A DNA stretch of 64,000 bases. Source: Sipunculus nudus. Its lineage: Eukaryota > Annelida > Sipuncula > Golfingiida > Sipunculidae. The translations under genes and the position numbers were made by a program. The DNA is taken from assembly GCA_026874595.1 (NCBI GenBank), contig CM049310.1, positions 49,815,558 through 49,879,557 on the forward strand, written 5' to 3'. This document shows, one piece after another, positions 57,801 through 64,000 of this stretch (positions are counted from its first letter, which is position 1; the number at the start of each line of letters is the position of its first letter). A model generated the notes under the pieces. It ran no database searches and was not told where the DNA came from. It was given only the letters and a program-made list of their open reading frames with translations.

Positions 57801-58022
57801 TTTATTTTGGTCTCTGGCCAGAAACATTCTATTTAACGAGTTCTCCTGGCCCTGGCATTGGGGAATGAATGTGTTCAAATGTTATAAAATGTAAAAGATA
57901 AAACAACATGGCCGTGCTTACTTCCCTAAAGCATCGTCTATATCCCCCCTGCTGGGCTCGCTGCCACGGTACCGGCCCTTACAGCTGAGTGGCATCAGCT
58001 CATCTGCTGGGTAGGCATATTT
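33883..58022 (-). CDS. EDEM3: EDEM3, 20 coding exons, 5' end missing
   Basis: A lumenal ER alpha-1,2-mannosidase-like protein that trims Man8-9 glycans on misfolded glycoproteins and commits them to ER-associated degradation. Exon lengths sum to 3309 bases, 1102 codons in one frame, with GT-AG at every junction. The GH47 domain spans residues 1 to about 440. It keeps [11 protein letters not shown] (E78, the position of the acidic residue mutated in EDEM3 trimming studies, from memory), [13 protein letters not shown] (D225), RPEFVEST (E338, E341) and [10 protein letters not shown] (T423, the calcium-site threonine of GH47). A PA domain at about 590-715 and the linker motif [11 protein letters not shown] distinguish EDEM3 from EDEM1 and EDEM2. 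The signal peptide and first GH47 helix are not in these exons. Nothing suggests a pseudogene. Confidence 0.97.
35026..35051 (-). repeat. (TTA)n microsatellite at the exon 20 acceptor
   Basis: About eight TTA units end 5 bases before exon 20 and occupy the place of the polypyrimidine tract. Confidence 0.9.
35481..36215 (-). repeat. 39-bp minisatellite overlapping the exon 19 donor
   Basis: About 18-19 units of 39 bp; on the plus strand the consensus is close to gacctcatctgaacttttgg then cttctacctgcatgaac. Units at 35524-35757 form a six-unit block repeated (minus one unit) at 35758-35952 with about 130 bp essentially identical, a recent higher-order duplication. The unit nearest the exon contains the real exon end and donor. 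Because 39 is a multiple of three both strands stay open, giving false 13-residue-repeat ORFs. Confidence 0.95.
36193..36372 (-). CDS. EDEM3: EDEM3 exon 19 (end of PA domain)
   Basis: 180 bp; acceptor TTTTCAG, donor GTTCAG/GTGAGG. Encodes [20 protein letters not shown] and [18 protein letters not shown]. Its last ~25 bases and the donor form one unit of the adjacent minisatellite. Retaining the intron would add about 70 codons before a stop at 35981. Confidence 0.95.
36980..37025 (-). CDS. EDEM3: EDEM3 exon 18, 46-bp microexon (PA domain)
   Basis: Acceptor TTGTAG, donor CCTAG/GTAAGT. Encodes [15 protein letters not shown], the PA-domain helix and strand. Confidence 0.95.
37366..37485 (-). 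CDS. EDEM3: EDEM3 exon 17 (PA domain)
   Basis: 120 bp, phase 0; acceptor TTTCAG, donor GATAAA/GTAAGT. Encodes [20 protein letters not shown] then [14 protein letters not shown], core PA-domain strands. Confidence 0.96.
38000..38105. repeat. Small tandem duplication in EDEM3 intron 16
   Basis: agcataaaagatatgatattattcataatgtctctcttt is followed by agcataaaatatatgttattatttataacatcaatcttt. Two units of about 57 bp. Confidence 0.6.
38252..38361 (-). CDS. EDEM3: EDEM3 exon 16 (start of PA region)
   Basis: 110 bp; acceptor CTTTCAG, donor GAAGGG/GTAATT. Encodes [20 protein letters not shown] and [10 protein letters not shown], the segment preceding the PA domain. Confidence 0.95.
39555..39636 (-). 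CDS. EDEM3: EDEM3 exon 15
   Basis: 82 bp; acceptor TGTTACAG, donor GGAAG/GTGTGT. Encodes [20 protein letters not shown] and a short glutamine run. Confidence 0.95.
39840..40560 (-). repeat. 105-130 bp tandem array reaching the exon 14 donor
   Basis: Six diverged units start at about 39848, 39960, 40080, 40208, 40327 and 40432, recognised by gaagtgttggaataaggact and ttccaggtaat..aaattcc. Copies of the exon 14 end plus donor appear at about 40165-40190 (minus strand ACCTGAG/GTTAGT) and about 40405-40425 (TCTGAG/GCTAGT). Confidence 0.8.
40533..40665 (-). CDS. EDEM3: EDEM3 exon 14 (linker)
   Basis: 133 bp; acceptor TTTCACAG, donor TCTGAG/GTCAGT. Encodes [20 protein letters not shown]. The downstream intron starts with a tandem array that includes copies of this donor (39840-40560). 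Confidence 0.95.
41195..41525 (-). mobile_element. SINE family B, full-length copy
   Basis: On the minus strand the head has a box-A-like stretch (GTGGTCTATGGGCAGAGCAC) and box B (GTGAGTTCAAATC), followed by a body shared with the copies at 27555 and 49015. It lies in EDEM3 intron 13, sense to the gene. Confidence 0.8.
41574..41746 (-). CDS. EDEM3: EDEM3 exon 13 (linker)
   Basis: 173 bp; acceptor TTTGTAG, donor CCAAG/GTATGT. Encodes an acidic run ([12 protein letters not shown]) then [19 protein letters not shown], which aligns with the post-GH47 linker of vertebrate EDEM3. Confidence 0.95.
42282..42441 (-). CDS. EDEM3: EDEM3 exon 12 (calcium-site threonine, end of GH47)
   Basis: 160 bp; acceptor CATTGTAG, donor GATAAG/GTAATA. 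Encodes [17 protein letters not shown] and [12 protein letters not shown]. An N-glycosylation sequon (NIT) lies just after the domain. Confidence 0.97.
43426..43550 (-). CDS. EDEM3: EDEM3 exon 11
   Basis: 125 bp; acceptor TTTGCAG, donor GGACCA/GTGAGT. Encodes [20 protein letters not shown] and [11 protein letters not shown]. Confidence 0.97.
44043..44126 (-). CDS. EDEM3: EDEM3 exon 10
   Basis: 84 bp, phase 0; acceptor CATTTAG, donor TACAAG/GTTGGT. Encodes [20 protein letters not shown] then ESTYFIYK, with two conserved acidic catalytic-site residues. Confidence 0.97.
44377..44515 (+). repeat. Direct repeat, copy 1 (mate at 45178)
   Basis: About 140 bp around caaatatggttacattgctc and tttagataaaaggatatagt matches 45178-45314 at high identity. 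Both are in EDEM3 intron 9. Confidence 0.85.
45178..45314 (+). repeat. Direct repeat, copy 2 (mate at 44377)
   Basis: Matches 44377-44515 in the same orientation, 800 bp apart. The sequence between is unique in the window, so this may be a small segmental duplication or the two ends of an element. Confidence 0.85.
45716..45799 (-). CDS. EDEM3: EDEM3 exon 9
   Basis: 84 bp, phase 0; acceptor TTGTCTAG, donor CCAGAG/GTGAGT. Encodes [19 protein letters not shown]. The intron to exon 8 is 4.4 kb and carries an hAT MITE, a Helentron-like element and a SINE. Confidence 0.97.
45880..46450 (+). repeat. Two units of a ~300-bp dispersed repeat
   Basis: Units at about 45880-46165 and 46166-46450 share ttgattttgg..aatc, aaggtcaaggccactc and cacccatatctatgtatat. 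Same general style as the array at 23560-26635 (tggcgccac junction) but not the same sequence. Confidence 0.6.
46512..46925. mobile_element. hAT-type MITE, second copy
   Basis: The ends TACAGCTGTAAAGAT and, reversed, TATGGCTGTAATGATAC resemble those of 29086-29759. Flanks GATAACCG (46504-46511) and GATAACAG (46926-46933) match at 7 of 8 positions. Internal tcacaatac/gtattgt repeats are inverted between the two halves. It is more decayed than the first copy. Confidence 0.65.
46995..48169 (+). mobile_element. Helentron-like non-autonomous element, copy 1
   Basis: 1175 bp. The 5' end has GTATCCGCC within a palindrome (GTATCCGC..GCGGATAC). Near the 3' end the reverse complement GGTGGATAC appears, immediately followed by a hairpin (GTAGTCG-CTTGT-CGACTAC) and then CTAGT. 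The core is tandem: ctcatatctcgggaaccgtt, ggtggcgccacctgc and catctgtttgtctgcc recur about three times. Subterminal inverted repeat plus terminal hairpin plus tandem core is the layout of Helentron/HINE (DINE-1-like) elements. No Rep/helicase ORF. It sits in EDEM3 intron 8. Confidence 0.65.
49015..49490 (-). mobile_element. SINE family B, partly duplicated copy
   Basis: The SINE body at 49015-49290 is followed by a second copy of its 5' half at about 49330-49490. Both halves end with ctacccctagaccacggg / ctacccctagaccacagg, atgcagttttttttt and gggaaacagcaagagcagag. The tRNA-like head keeps a box-A-like phrase but no clear box B. The partial duplication is unusual for a SINE insertion. Confidence 0.7.
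50236..50361 (-). CDS. EDEM3: EDEM3 exon 8
   Basis: 126 bp, phase 0 at both ends; acceptor TTGACATAG, donor CTCCAG/GTAAGC. Encodes [20 protein letters not shown] and [12 protein letters not shown]. Confidence 0.97.
50538..50805. repeat. Four tandem units of about 65 bp
   Basis: The unit reads roughly ggtaaattttatcattactt then cagctctgtaagatggcatt and gtgtaaatgtcacaggcccc. The first and last units are the most diverged. In EDEM3 intron 7. Confidence 0.8.
51012..51109 (-). CDS. EDEM3: EDEM3 exon 7 (catalytic aspartate)
   Basis: 98 bp, acceptor TTTCACAG, donor AATAAG/GTAAAC. Encodes [20 protein letters not shown], holding the family's catalytic aspartate. Confidence 0.97.
51131..51300. mobile_element. 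170-bp MITE with TA target duplication
   Basis: TA/CAGTGGGGCCTG at the left and CAGGTTTCACTG/TA at the right are inverted ends. agaccacctgtctaataagacc-type repeats fill the interior in both orientations. Ends of the CAGTG..ACC type with TA targets fit pogo/Tigger-derived MITEs (from memory). It lies 21 bp upstream of EDEM3 exon 7, close to its acceptor. Confidence 0.8.
51777..51840. repeat. (TA)n microsatellite
   Basis: About 60 bp of alternating TA in EDEM3 intron 6, followed by a short acacaca run. Confidence 0.95.
51925..52030 (-). CDS. EDEM3: EDEM3 exon 6
   Basis: 106 bp, acceptor CATTGCAG, donor AGAAGAG/GTTAGT. Encodes [20 protein letters not shown] and [11 protein letters not shown]. 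Confidence 0.97.
52553..52687 (-). CDS. EDEM3: EDEM3 exon 5 (CTSCAG motif)
   Basis: 135 bp, phase 0 at both ends. Encodes [27 protein letters not shown] and LTGDPIFE. The two cysteines of CTSCAG are conserved across EDEM proteins. Confidence 0.97.
53174..54340 (-). mobile_element. Helentron-like non-autonomous element, copy 2 (inverted)
   Basis: 1167 bp, reverse-complement mate of 46995-48169 over its full length with the same termini: hairpin GTAGTCG..CGACTAC at the left and GGCGGATAC at the right. In EDEM3 intron 4. Short indels separate the copies, so they are separate insertions or an old duplication. ORFs of 60-90 codons here are shared by both copies and reflect the repeat, not genes. 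Confidence 0.65.
54693..54846 (-). CDS. EDEM3: EDEM3 exon 4
   Basis: 154 bp between TTTTTCAG and CCAAGG/GTCAGT. Encodes [20 protein letters not shown] and [15 protein letters not shown]. It ends in phase 0, just before the exon 5-8 block bracketed by inverted repeats. Confidence 0.97.
55296..55408 (-). CDS. EDEM3: EDEM3 exon 3 (catalytic glutamate)
   Basis: 113 bp between TTTGTAG and TTAGG/GTAAGA. Encodes [12 protein letters not shown] and [10 protein letters not shown]; the glutamate of VFET is the key catalytic acid of the family. Confidence 0.96.
56092..56131 (-). CDS. EDEM3: EDEM3 exon 2, 40-bp microexon
   Basis: Acceptor CTTTTGCAG, donor TTAGTG/GTGAGT. Encodes [13 protein letters not shown], a strongly conserved GH47 helix. 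The phase fits both neighbours. Confidence 0.95.
56946..57377. mobile_element. 432-bp MITE with TA target duplication
   Basis: Left TA/CTGTGTTTGGCTTCATATTC and right, read backwards, TA/CTGTGGTTGCCTTTTTGTTC. Both ends then enter cgcga/ttcgcg-rich sequence (tttcgcgagggtgtcatttt). TA flanks are at 56944-56945 and 57378-57379. In EDEM3 intron 1 (visible numbering). Confidence 0.75.
57922..58022 (-). CDS. EDEM3: EDEM3 exon 1 of those visible (residues 1-33)
   Basis: 101 bp, starts in phase 0 after CTCAACAG and ends at GGGAA/GTAAGC. Encodes [19 protein letters not shown] and [11 protein letters not shown], the N-terminal GH47 signature of EDEM proteins. At least one further upstream exon must encode the signal peptide and the first helix. 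Confidence 0.95.
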
Positions 58023-58226
58023 CTGTTGAGAGATGAACAATATATGTACATATACAGGTGTTGTTATAATGCCTTTCTGCCTGTCTCATACAGACATTTT
58101 GTACCAATCTGGCGGAAAGGCCAATACCTAGATGTTTTCCACATTAGTAGCTGATAAGTAGTAACAAACATGACACAAAACAAAATATTTGACAGGTTTT
58201 CCACTGACCCCCCATATTTCCTTTAA

Positions 58227-58318
58227 ACAAGGGACCCACGGGTCATGGCGCTCAGCTGTTATATATATGATAAACAAGGGACCTATGGGTCACGGCACTC
58301 AGCTGATCATGATTGAAC
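58227..58318. repeat. Tandem duplication of a 45-bp unit
   Basis: aaacaagggacccacgggtc then atggcgctcagctg is repeated as aaacaagggacctatgggtc then acggcactcagctg. Confidence 0.75.
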
Positions 58319-58610
58319 TATTAATGTATCACCATTGTGATACTATATTTAGTCGACAAACCTTATGAATATCATGGACCTATTAGGCTATTATAAAGGA
58401 ATATAATGTTATATGTGAGTAAATCATGTATGAAATTACCTGACTGATGGATTAATATATATTTAATATTTGGGAGCTGTTGAAAATAGCAATATATTTG
58501 AGCAAATATGAATGCAATGACAGAACACTTAGCAGTGGTAGAATGATGATAAGGCTATTTGTTGAAGGATCTATAGTGTATGGAAGTCTGCAAGATTTCA
58601 ATTTGACATA

Positions 58611-60026
58611 CCGTAAAATCTCCACTTAAAACTGCGGTTTAATCAAGAAATTCAAAATCTTGAAATCGGGTTGATTTCCTGAAAGCACTGTGCGGTTTAT
58701 ACTAGAAGGGTTTCCTGAATATCTTCCTGACAGACATCGTTTTTTGGGCCGTCAAGTGGGCGATAATATCGCAACTTTCGAAGGCCGTTCTTAGCAGCAG
58801 TCTCGCATGCATGGCAGCCATGTGTAAATGTGTTATTTACGATTATTTGTTATTTATAGATTAAATATTGCTGATTAGTTTTCGTGTGATATATAACTTG
58901 TTATAAAATCTTGGTAATTGTCACCAAATAATACGTTTACAACAACCCTGCTGTAACACACAGCGGCCTACTTCGTTGGGCATGGTCAAGCAAAATTGAA
59001 ATAAAAGCCTACTTTAAACCCATTTGCGGCATTATTAAGCAATGATTATTTGTTTCAAACGTAAAATGAATAAAAGGCTGACATCGTAAAGAGTCACACA
59101 ATGGCAGACGATCGTTTAAAAATCAAGTTTGAGTGCCGCCATGTGCTATAACGCCCTGGTATTCTGCCAAGAATATTTTGAACGGCTGTACGCTGTGGGT
59201 GGTAAACAGAACAGCCACCTATTTCGTCCCATCGTGCCTTGCGCGAACACTCCCTTGACAAAATGGCTCCCCACACTGAAACTTTCTTCAGGAAAAAACT
59301 AGCTTACCCGGACTGGCCACTTTAATCTTACCTTAAAATCACTCGTTTTCAAGCGTCATGTTTCCTATACGTGCGTATCTCGACAAGGTAACTTCAGTTA
59401 CTTTGATATTTAGTTAAGTAGACCAGCGATGTTTTCAAACGCACCAGCAAATTGTGACATGGAGCGATGTCAACGTACGATGTGACGATGATAATACCGA
59501 AGTAACCGGTATGAAAATGATTTGAATCTTCCGAGTAATTCCAGAAAATGGAATTTTCATCAAAAATTTAGATTTCAAAATATTACTTTTAGAATTAAAA
59601 TATACAGTGACTTGAAATTGATCAGCAGAATATTTTTTTTCCAAAATATAATGACAAATCGGTAGTAAACAAGAATACAGCACTGAATATAAAATCTGTA
59701 TAAACAGGCAGAGGTTCATCGGCCCTTATGTCTTCCCAAACTTCATGCTTGAGTGACCCTGCAAAAAAAAGTGTTATGATGTGTTTAAATAATATGCCCA
59801 AGGAATTTTAATGTGGACAGGAATGGCCGAGTTGCAACCTACGCCTGTTCATTTCTAGATGATAGCTTGATTGTGTCTTTTGTCAAATCATTCCGTAGCA
59901 AAAGTTGGTGCGGTTTTAAAGGGGGGTTCTTAGTATTTGAGCCTCTTGCGGTGTCTCACCTGGAATTTCGGTGAAGTCTGGGTGCGGTTTTAATCGGAAG
60001 TGCGGTTTTAAGTGGAGATTTAACGG
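58611..60026. mobile_element. 1.4-kb TA-target element, non-autonomous
   Basis: Left CCGTAAAATCTCCACTTAAA and right (reversed) CCGTTAAATCTCCACTTAAA form inverted ends of at least 22 bp with one mismatch. TA flanks both (58609-58610 and 60027-60028). Subterminal tgcggttt phrases repeat inside each end. No transposase is visible; the longest ORF (94 codons, minus strand, about 59435-59719) has no motif I recognise. Confidence 0.8.
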
Positions 60027-60364
60027 TATATAATGTTATTATTAACTATGCTGAAGAGTGGATTTATGAATTGTGACTATATGACATGATATCTCTTAGG
60101 TCTTGACAAGGTACATTATATTGATGCCCACCACGTCTACATATTACACAATATTGACAATTTCTGGCACGTACATAGGTAACAAACAGTTATACAATAT
60201 ATGAAAATATGAATATATCTGATTCAACTTGTTCTCGTTTACTGAGGCTGACATTGGGATGGGGTTCGGAGAAGGAAACAGTGTGGGCAGAAAGGAGGGT
60301 TGGATGTAGAGAGAAAAGGAGATAGAGTGAGAGGGACGGAGCATTCAACAGTACTTAAACACCT

Positions 60365-60549
60365 GGACGGTTAAAATCTAAAATATTATGAAATGTAAAT
60401 AAAGTCTGAGAGAAAGAGGTAATCTAGGCTATGGTTGGTTGATATGATTGAAGAAATTGTTGCAAATAATATTTTAAGATCTGACCTTGCGTTTTCATTG
60501 GATACCTTTTTGACAGGCTGTTGACAGTTCAACATTTTACACATTTGTC
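60365..60549 (-). repeat. Dispersed repeat R1, copy 2, interrupted
   Basis: Matches 26640-26945 and 61741-62045 over about 185 bp (ggctatggttggttgatatgattg, caaataatattttaagatctgacc, ctgttgacagttcaacattttacacatttg). It ends exactly where the MITE at 60550 begins. Confidence 0.75.
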
Positions 60550-60894
60550 TAAGGCCAAAATAAAAAAAAGGTATGGTTCTCAGGCTTTTTTTTTTTTCAG
60601 AAATCAATGCGGGCGGGCGCTTTTTTATTTTAATTTTTTTGGTATGTTTCGATAAAAATGTCAAATGATAAGGGAAAAGCATGAAAATAACAGTTTTATT
60701 TTGCTAAATAAGTAAACGCACTACAAAACAAAGGATATTGTATGGTTTTATCTTCGTGAGAGAAATGTCGGAGCGGCAGCAGCTCAAAATTGGAAAGTTT
60801 TTATTGGAAATCAAAATAAAAAGTTTTGATGCGGGGGTTTAAAATTGATGCGGGCGGTGCCTGAGAACCATACCTTTAATTTTTTTGGGCCTAA
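60550..60894. mobile_element. MITE with long inverted ends, copy 2
   Basis: Ends taaggcc-A-rich-ggtatggttctcaggc and gcctgagaaccatacc-T-rich-gggcctaa are inverted. Same family as 13562-13879. Contains gcgggcgggcgc and gatgcgggcggtgcc near its ends. It is inserted into repeat R1. Confidence 0.8.
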
Positions 60895-60949
60895 TGAGAT
60901 CCAATTTTTTTAATTTAAACTTTAATTAAACTTTTTTTTCTATTTTATG

Positions 60950-63900
60950 ATATGTATACAGTTGCTATAAAATCCCCACTCCACAGGCGGAAGGACTTGA
61001 TGGAGGGGGGGGGGGTTACGATGGGAGTTACAACGCCTCTGTCTCTCTGTATATATTTTCTTCAAATTATAAAATTTTATGCTATAGCAATAGCACTATT
61101 GTTGACAGTGCGAAGGAGCAAGGACTTAGTGGGGTTGGGGGAAGGGGATGGTGGGAGTTACAATACCCTTGCATATACGTACAGGATATGAAATTTAATT
61201 AATCAGAGCTTACAGGAAAAAAAAGTTTATTCATAATTATTAAATATTTAAAACAGGCAAGAAAGCTAGAGAAACAAAGCAAATAATTTTAATTCCCATT
61301 CTTCTGAGCCAGGAAATTATGAACAATTTTTACATAAATTCCTTTTTTTATGACATCATTTTTTTCCAGGTTTGAAAATGTAACTATACATTTAGAGTAT
61401 AACATATATATGTGAATATTTCAGTTGATTCACATTTCTTAATTGCATCAACATATATATCTAATAAATAAGGTTTATAGTACCTGTCAACAGAATGGGG
61501 TGGAGGGAGGAAGGGAGGCATAGGGGTGAGAGAGAGAGAAAGTGAGAGAGAAAAAGAGAGCTAGAAAGAGAGAAAGGGAAAGGGAGAGAGGAGAAAGGCT
61601 CTCTGGTAATTACTGCCTGACCCAGCCTGACCCAGACACTCACAGAAGCAGTAGGCAAGGAGTGAAGGTGTTATGTAACAGCCTGGAACACTGTTAACCA
61701 ATGACTTGATGTAAACATTCAAGACATGGTGCTATAAATATGGGTCACTGTGCTCAGCTGAAGTTGACCTTGAAAATAAAAATCTAAAATAATAATGGAG
61801 ATCAAGTCTAAGAGGAAAAGGTAATATATGCCATGGCTGGTTGACATGATTGGTTTGTATTGATGAGTGAGAAATTGTTGCAAATAATATTTTGTGACCA
61901 AACCATGCATTCTCTAATGTCAAAATTGAAGCATGTGAGCAGTTTGTGAACATAAGATGTATATTATTACCATGATCATTGGCTGGCTTTTTGATAATTT
62001 GTTGACAGTTCAGTAGTTTACACATTTGCTCAATTTGATCTATTTTGCATAATATATATTATTAAATATATGTATTTTTATTTTATAAAATGTATACAGT
62101 TGAAATATAACTGATGTCTCCAGTCCCCAGATGCAAGGACCTGGTGGTGGTGGTTGGGGGGGGGGGGGTAGAGGGTTCGAATGATGGGAGTTACAACATC
62201 TCTGTATTAACATAGTGTATATACATATAGGATTTCCACTTAATTCAACAATACTTACAGGATTAAATAGTTCATTCACAATTACATAATATTTAAAAAA
62301 GGACAGACAGACTGTTAGACAAACAAAGCTGATAATATATTTTAATATTTTAAAGTTTTTCATCTGCAATATTACACATCTGAATACATAAATTGCTTTC
62401 AAATTTCAGACTTTAATGGCTTAAATCCATATACATACAGCATATGAAAGTTATTTCAACAGTGCTTAAAGGAAAAATGTCATAATTAGTATATATATTT
62501 AATGATAATTGAGAGATGATGGACAGACAAGAGCTGATCACTTTATGTTCCATTCTCCTGGGGCAAGAATATGTTTCAATATTAGATCTTAATGTTTTCT
62601 AATCCAATTATCTTTCAAATTGAAAAAAATTGTACACATTTGCAATAATAACTAATGTCCCAGTGCACAGGTGACGGTGAGGTGCTAAGGATCAATGACA
62701 GCCGGGGGGGGGGGGGGGGGGGGGGGAGAGATGGGATTAACAACACTTTTGCATAAACATTCAGGGCAAACAAAGCCTGATCTCCAATTCTGCTGAGGCT
62801 CGAAAATAATGAACACATGTTTGTATTAGATCCTCATTTTTTTATTTTAAGTTTAATTTGTATACATTTCCAATATAACATATATTTCTGAATATAAACG
62901 TTGATTCATAATTCTAAATTGCATCATCATAAATCTCAATCTTGTCATGTAACACCACATCATGCATACAAATGTATATTTATATATTCATGGGGGGGGG
63001 GGGGGGAGGGGGTGTGATATGAGAACAATTGTACACCTGTCACAGCAGGGGATCTCCCCCAGTGACTGAAACAAATCAGGAACCCTGGCATAGCTGACTT
63101 CCAGTGACCTGGAATGGCCTACCTCCATCTGGAACAAAGCAAGTGACTACAATAGAGCCTCAAGATAAAATTTAATAACTAGCCTAATTTTCAACCTTTT
63201 AGTTTCAAATTTCAGATTTAAACACATTAAATACTTATGTTTACATTCTGAGAAAATTAAATCAACAGTACTCACAGAAAAAAAAATTTGCCATGGTCAA
63301 AGTTGGGTTAAATTTCAGGTATTAATTTTATGTTTATGCTAATACCTTATAAAATTTACAAAATACAGATCTAATTTTGGGTATACAATTGAATCTTAAT
63401 TAAACAAAGTTATATACTTGAAAAAAATTCTCTAGCTTCAATAATTTTCATGTAACCTGAGTAAATATTTTTCCTGATTTTTTAAAAAGTCAATTTTGTT
63501 TGTACACATAACTTAAAACAATTACGCAATACTGACATCATTTCTGGCATGTGCATAGCGAATGTATAGAAAAATATGTATATTATATATGATCAAAGTC
63601 AGATCAGTGGTTTTGATACTAGGCAGTCCTGAAGTGTAACAAATGGTTTTTAATGAAAAAATGAAGTTTTTCATTAATATCTCGATTCTCGAAGGAATTA
63701 AGTTCTGGTGACCAAATTCTTAGCATGGTAGGGGATTTTGGAGACATCTTACTGTATGCCTAATTTAAGGAACTAAGAGCTAGAGCTGGGGAGCTGAGCT
63801 CTAGCAAACTGCATAACACTAGGTTGATGTAAACAATATGTGACATGGTGCTTGAAAACTTAAATAAAATCTACAGTTTTTGATCAACTGGTTTCAAATT

Positions 63901-64000
63901 TTAAATGTTAACAGTTGAAATGCTAACAAAAACATGCTTTGAAAATTAAATCCACAGCAGTTACAGGAAAAAAACGTGCCATGGTCAAAATTGGGCAAAG
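60950..64000. repeat. Degenerate long-period repeats upstream of EDEM3
   Basis: Phrases recur in order every several hundred bp: tgtatacagttg..ataa, cacaggcggaaggactt / cagatgcaaggacctgg / cacaggtgacggtgagg, a G homopolymer (near 61009, 62157, 62704 and 62993), gatgggagttacaac, and caagaaagctagagaaacaaagc-like phrases; cagtactcacagaaaaaaaa..tgccatggtcaaagttggg recurs at 63266 and 63958. Units are diverged and interrupted. R1 copy 3 (61741-62045) lies inside. No exon found. Confidence 0.55.
61741..62045 (-). repeat. Dispersed repeat R1, copy 3
   Basis: Reverse-complement match to 26640-26945 across the whole 300 bp. The minus-strand frame stays open for 97 codons with a peptide very similar to copy 1. 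Ends with tcactgtgctcagctgaagttgacc, shared with the 26-kb copy (tcagctgagcacagtgacc). Confidence 0.85.

Noticed and set aside
59094-59719. ORFs inside the 1.4-kb TA-target element as a transposase
   Set aside because: No DDE/D-type motif or helix-turn-helix could be recognised and the ORFs are 60-94 codons.
58023-64000. Upstream EDEM3 exon with signal peptide
   Set aside because: I looked for the conserved helix that precedes [11 protein letters not shown] and for an ATG with a hydrophobic stretch followed by a donor, and found no convincing match.

Overview
This is eukaryotic nuclear DNA, AT-rich and full of short transposon remnants. The intron-rich gene structure, tRNA-derived SINEs, TA-target MITEs, hAT MITEs and Helentron-like elements fit a marine invertebrate, most likely a lophotrochozoan such as a mollusc, annelid or brachiopod. 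That placement is an impression from repeat style and protein sequence; I cannot name the species.

The one securely identified gene is EDEM3 (ER degradation-enhancing alpha-mannosidase-like 3) on the minus strand. Twenty coding exons run from 58022 down to the stop codon at 33883. All introns are GT-AG and all exon phases join into 1102 codons with no frameshift. The product has a GH47 mannosidase domain (residues 1 to about 440), a linker, a protease-associated (PA) domain (about 590-715) and a long acidic tail (725-1102). The signal peptide and the first part of the GH47 domain are missing; their exons lie upstream, beyond 58022, either unrecognised here or outside the window.

Layout. 1-9.6 kb: repeat-rich, with MITEs, a SINE and no certain gene. 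9.7-12.4 kb: a tentative minus-strand gene for a small secreted cysteine-rich protein, with a TATA-like promoter. 12.4-33.8 kb: SINEs, MITEs, hairpins, tandem arrays of a dispersed repeat, a dead LINE reverse transcriptase, an hAT MITE with a perfect 8-bp target duplication, and long microsatellites. 33.9-58.0 kb: EDEM3, whose introns hold most of the interesting structure. 58.0-64.0 kb: probable first intron or upstream DNA of EDEM3, with a 1.4-kb TA-target element, a nested MITE and degenerate repeats.

The most unusual observations are in EDEM3. Two introns contain tandem arrays whose repeat unit copies the upstream exon end together with its 5' splice site; in one array every clear copy has the donor GT changed to AT. 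An inverted pair of about 1.2-kb Helentron-like elements brackets exons 5-8, whose 465 coding bases are a multiple of three. The last exon has a (TTA)n microsatellite in place of a normal polypyrimidine tract, and it encodes a tail much longer than I recall for vertebrate EDEM3, ending in DWEL rather than KDEL. EDEM3 trims mannose from misfolded glycoproteins in the ER lumen, so tail and retention differences would matter for where it acts.
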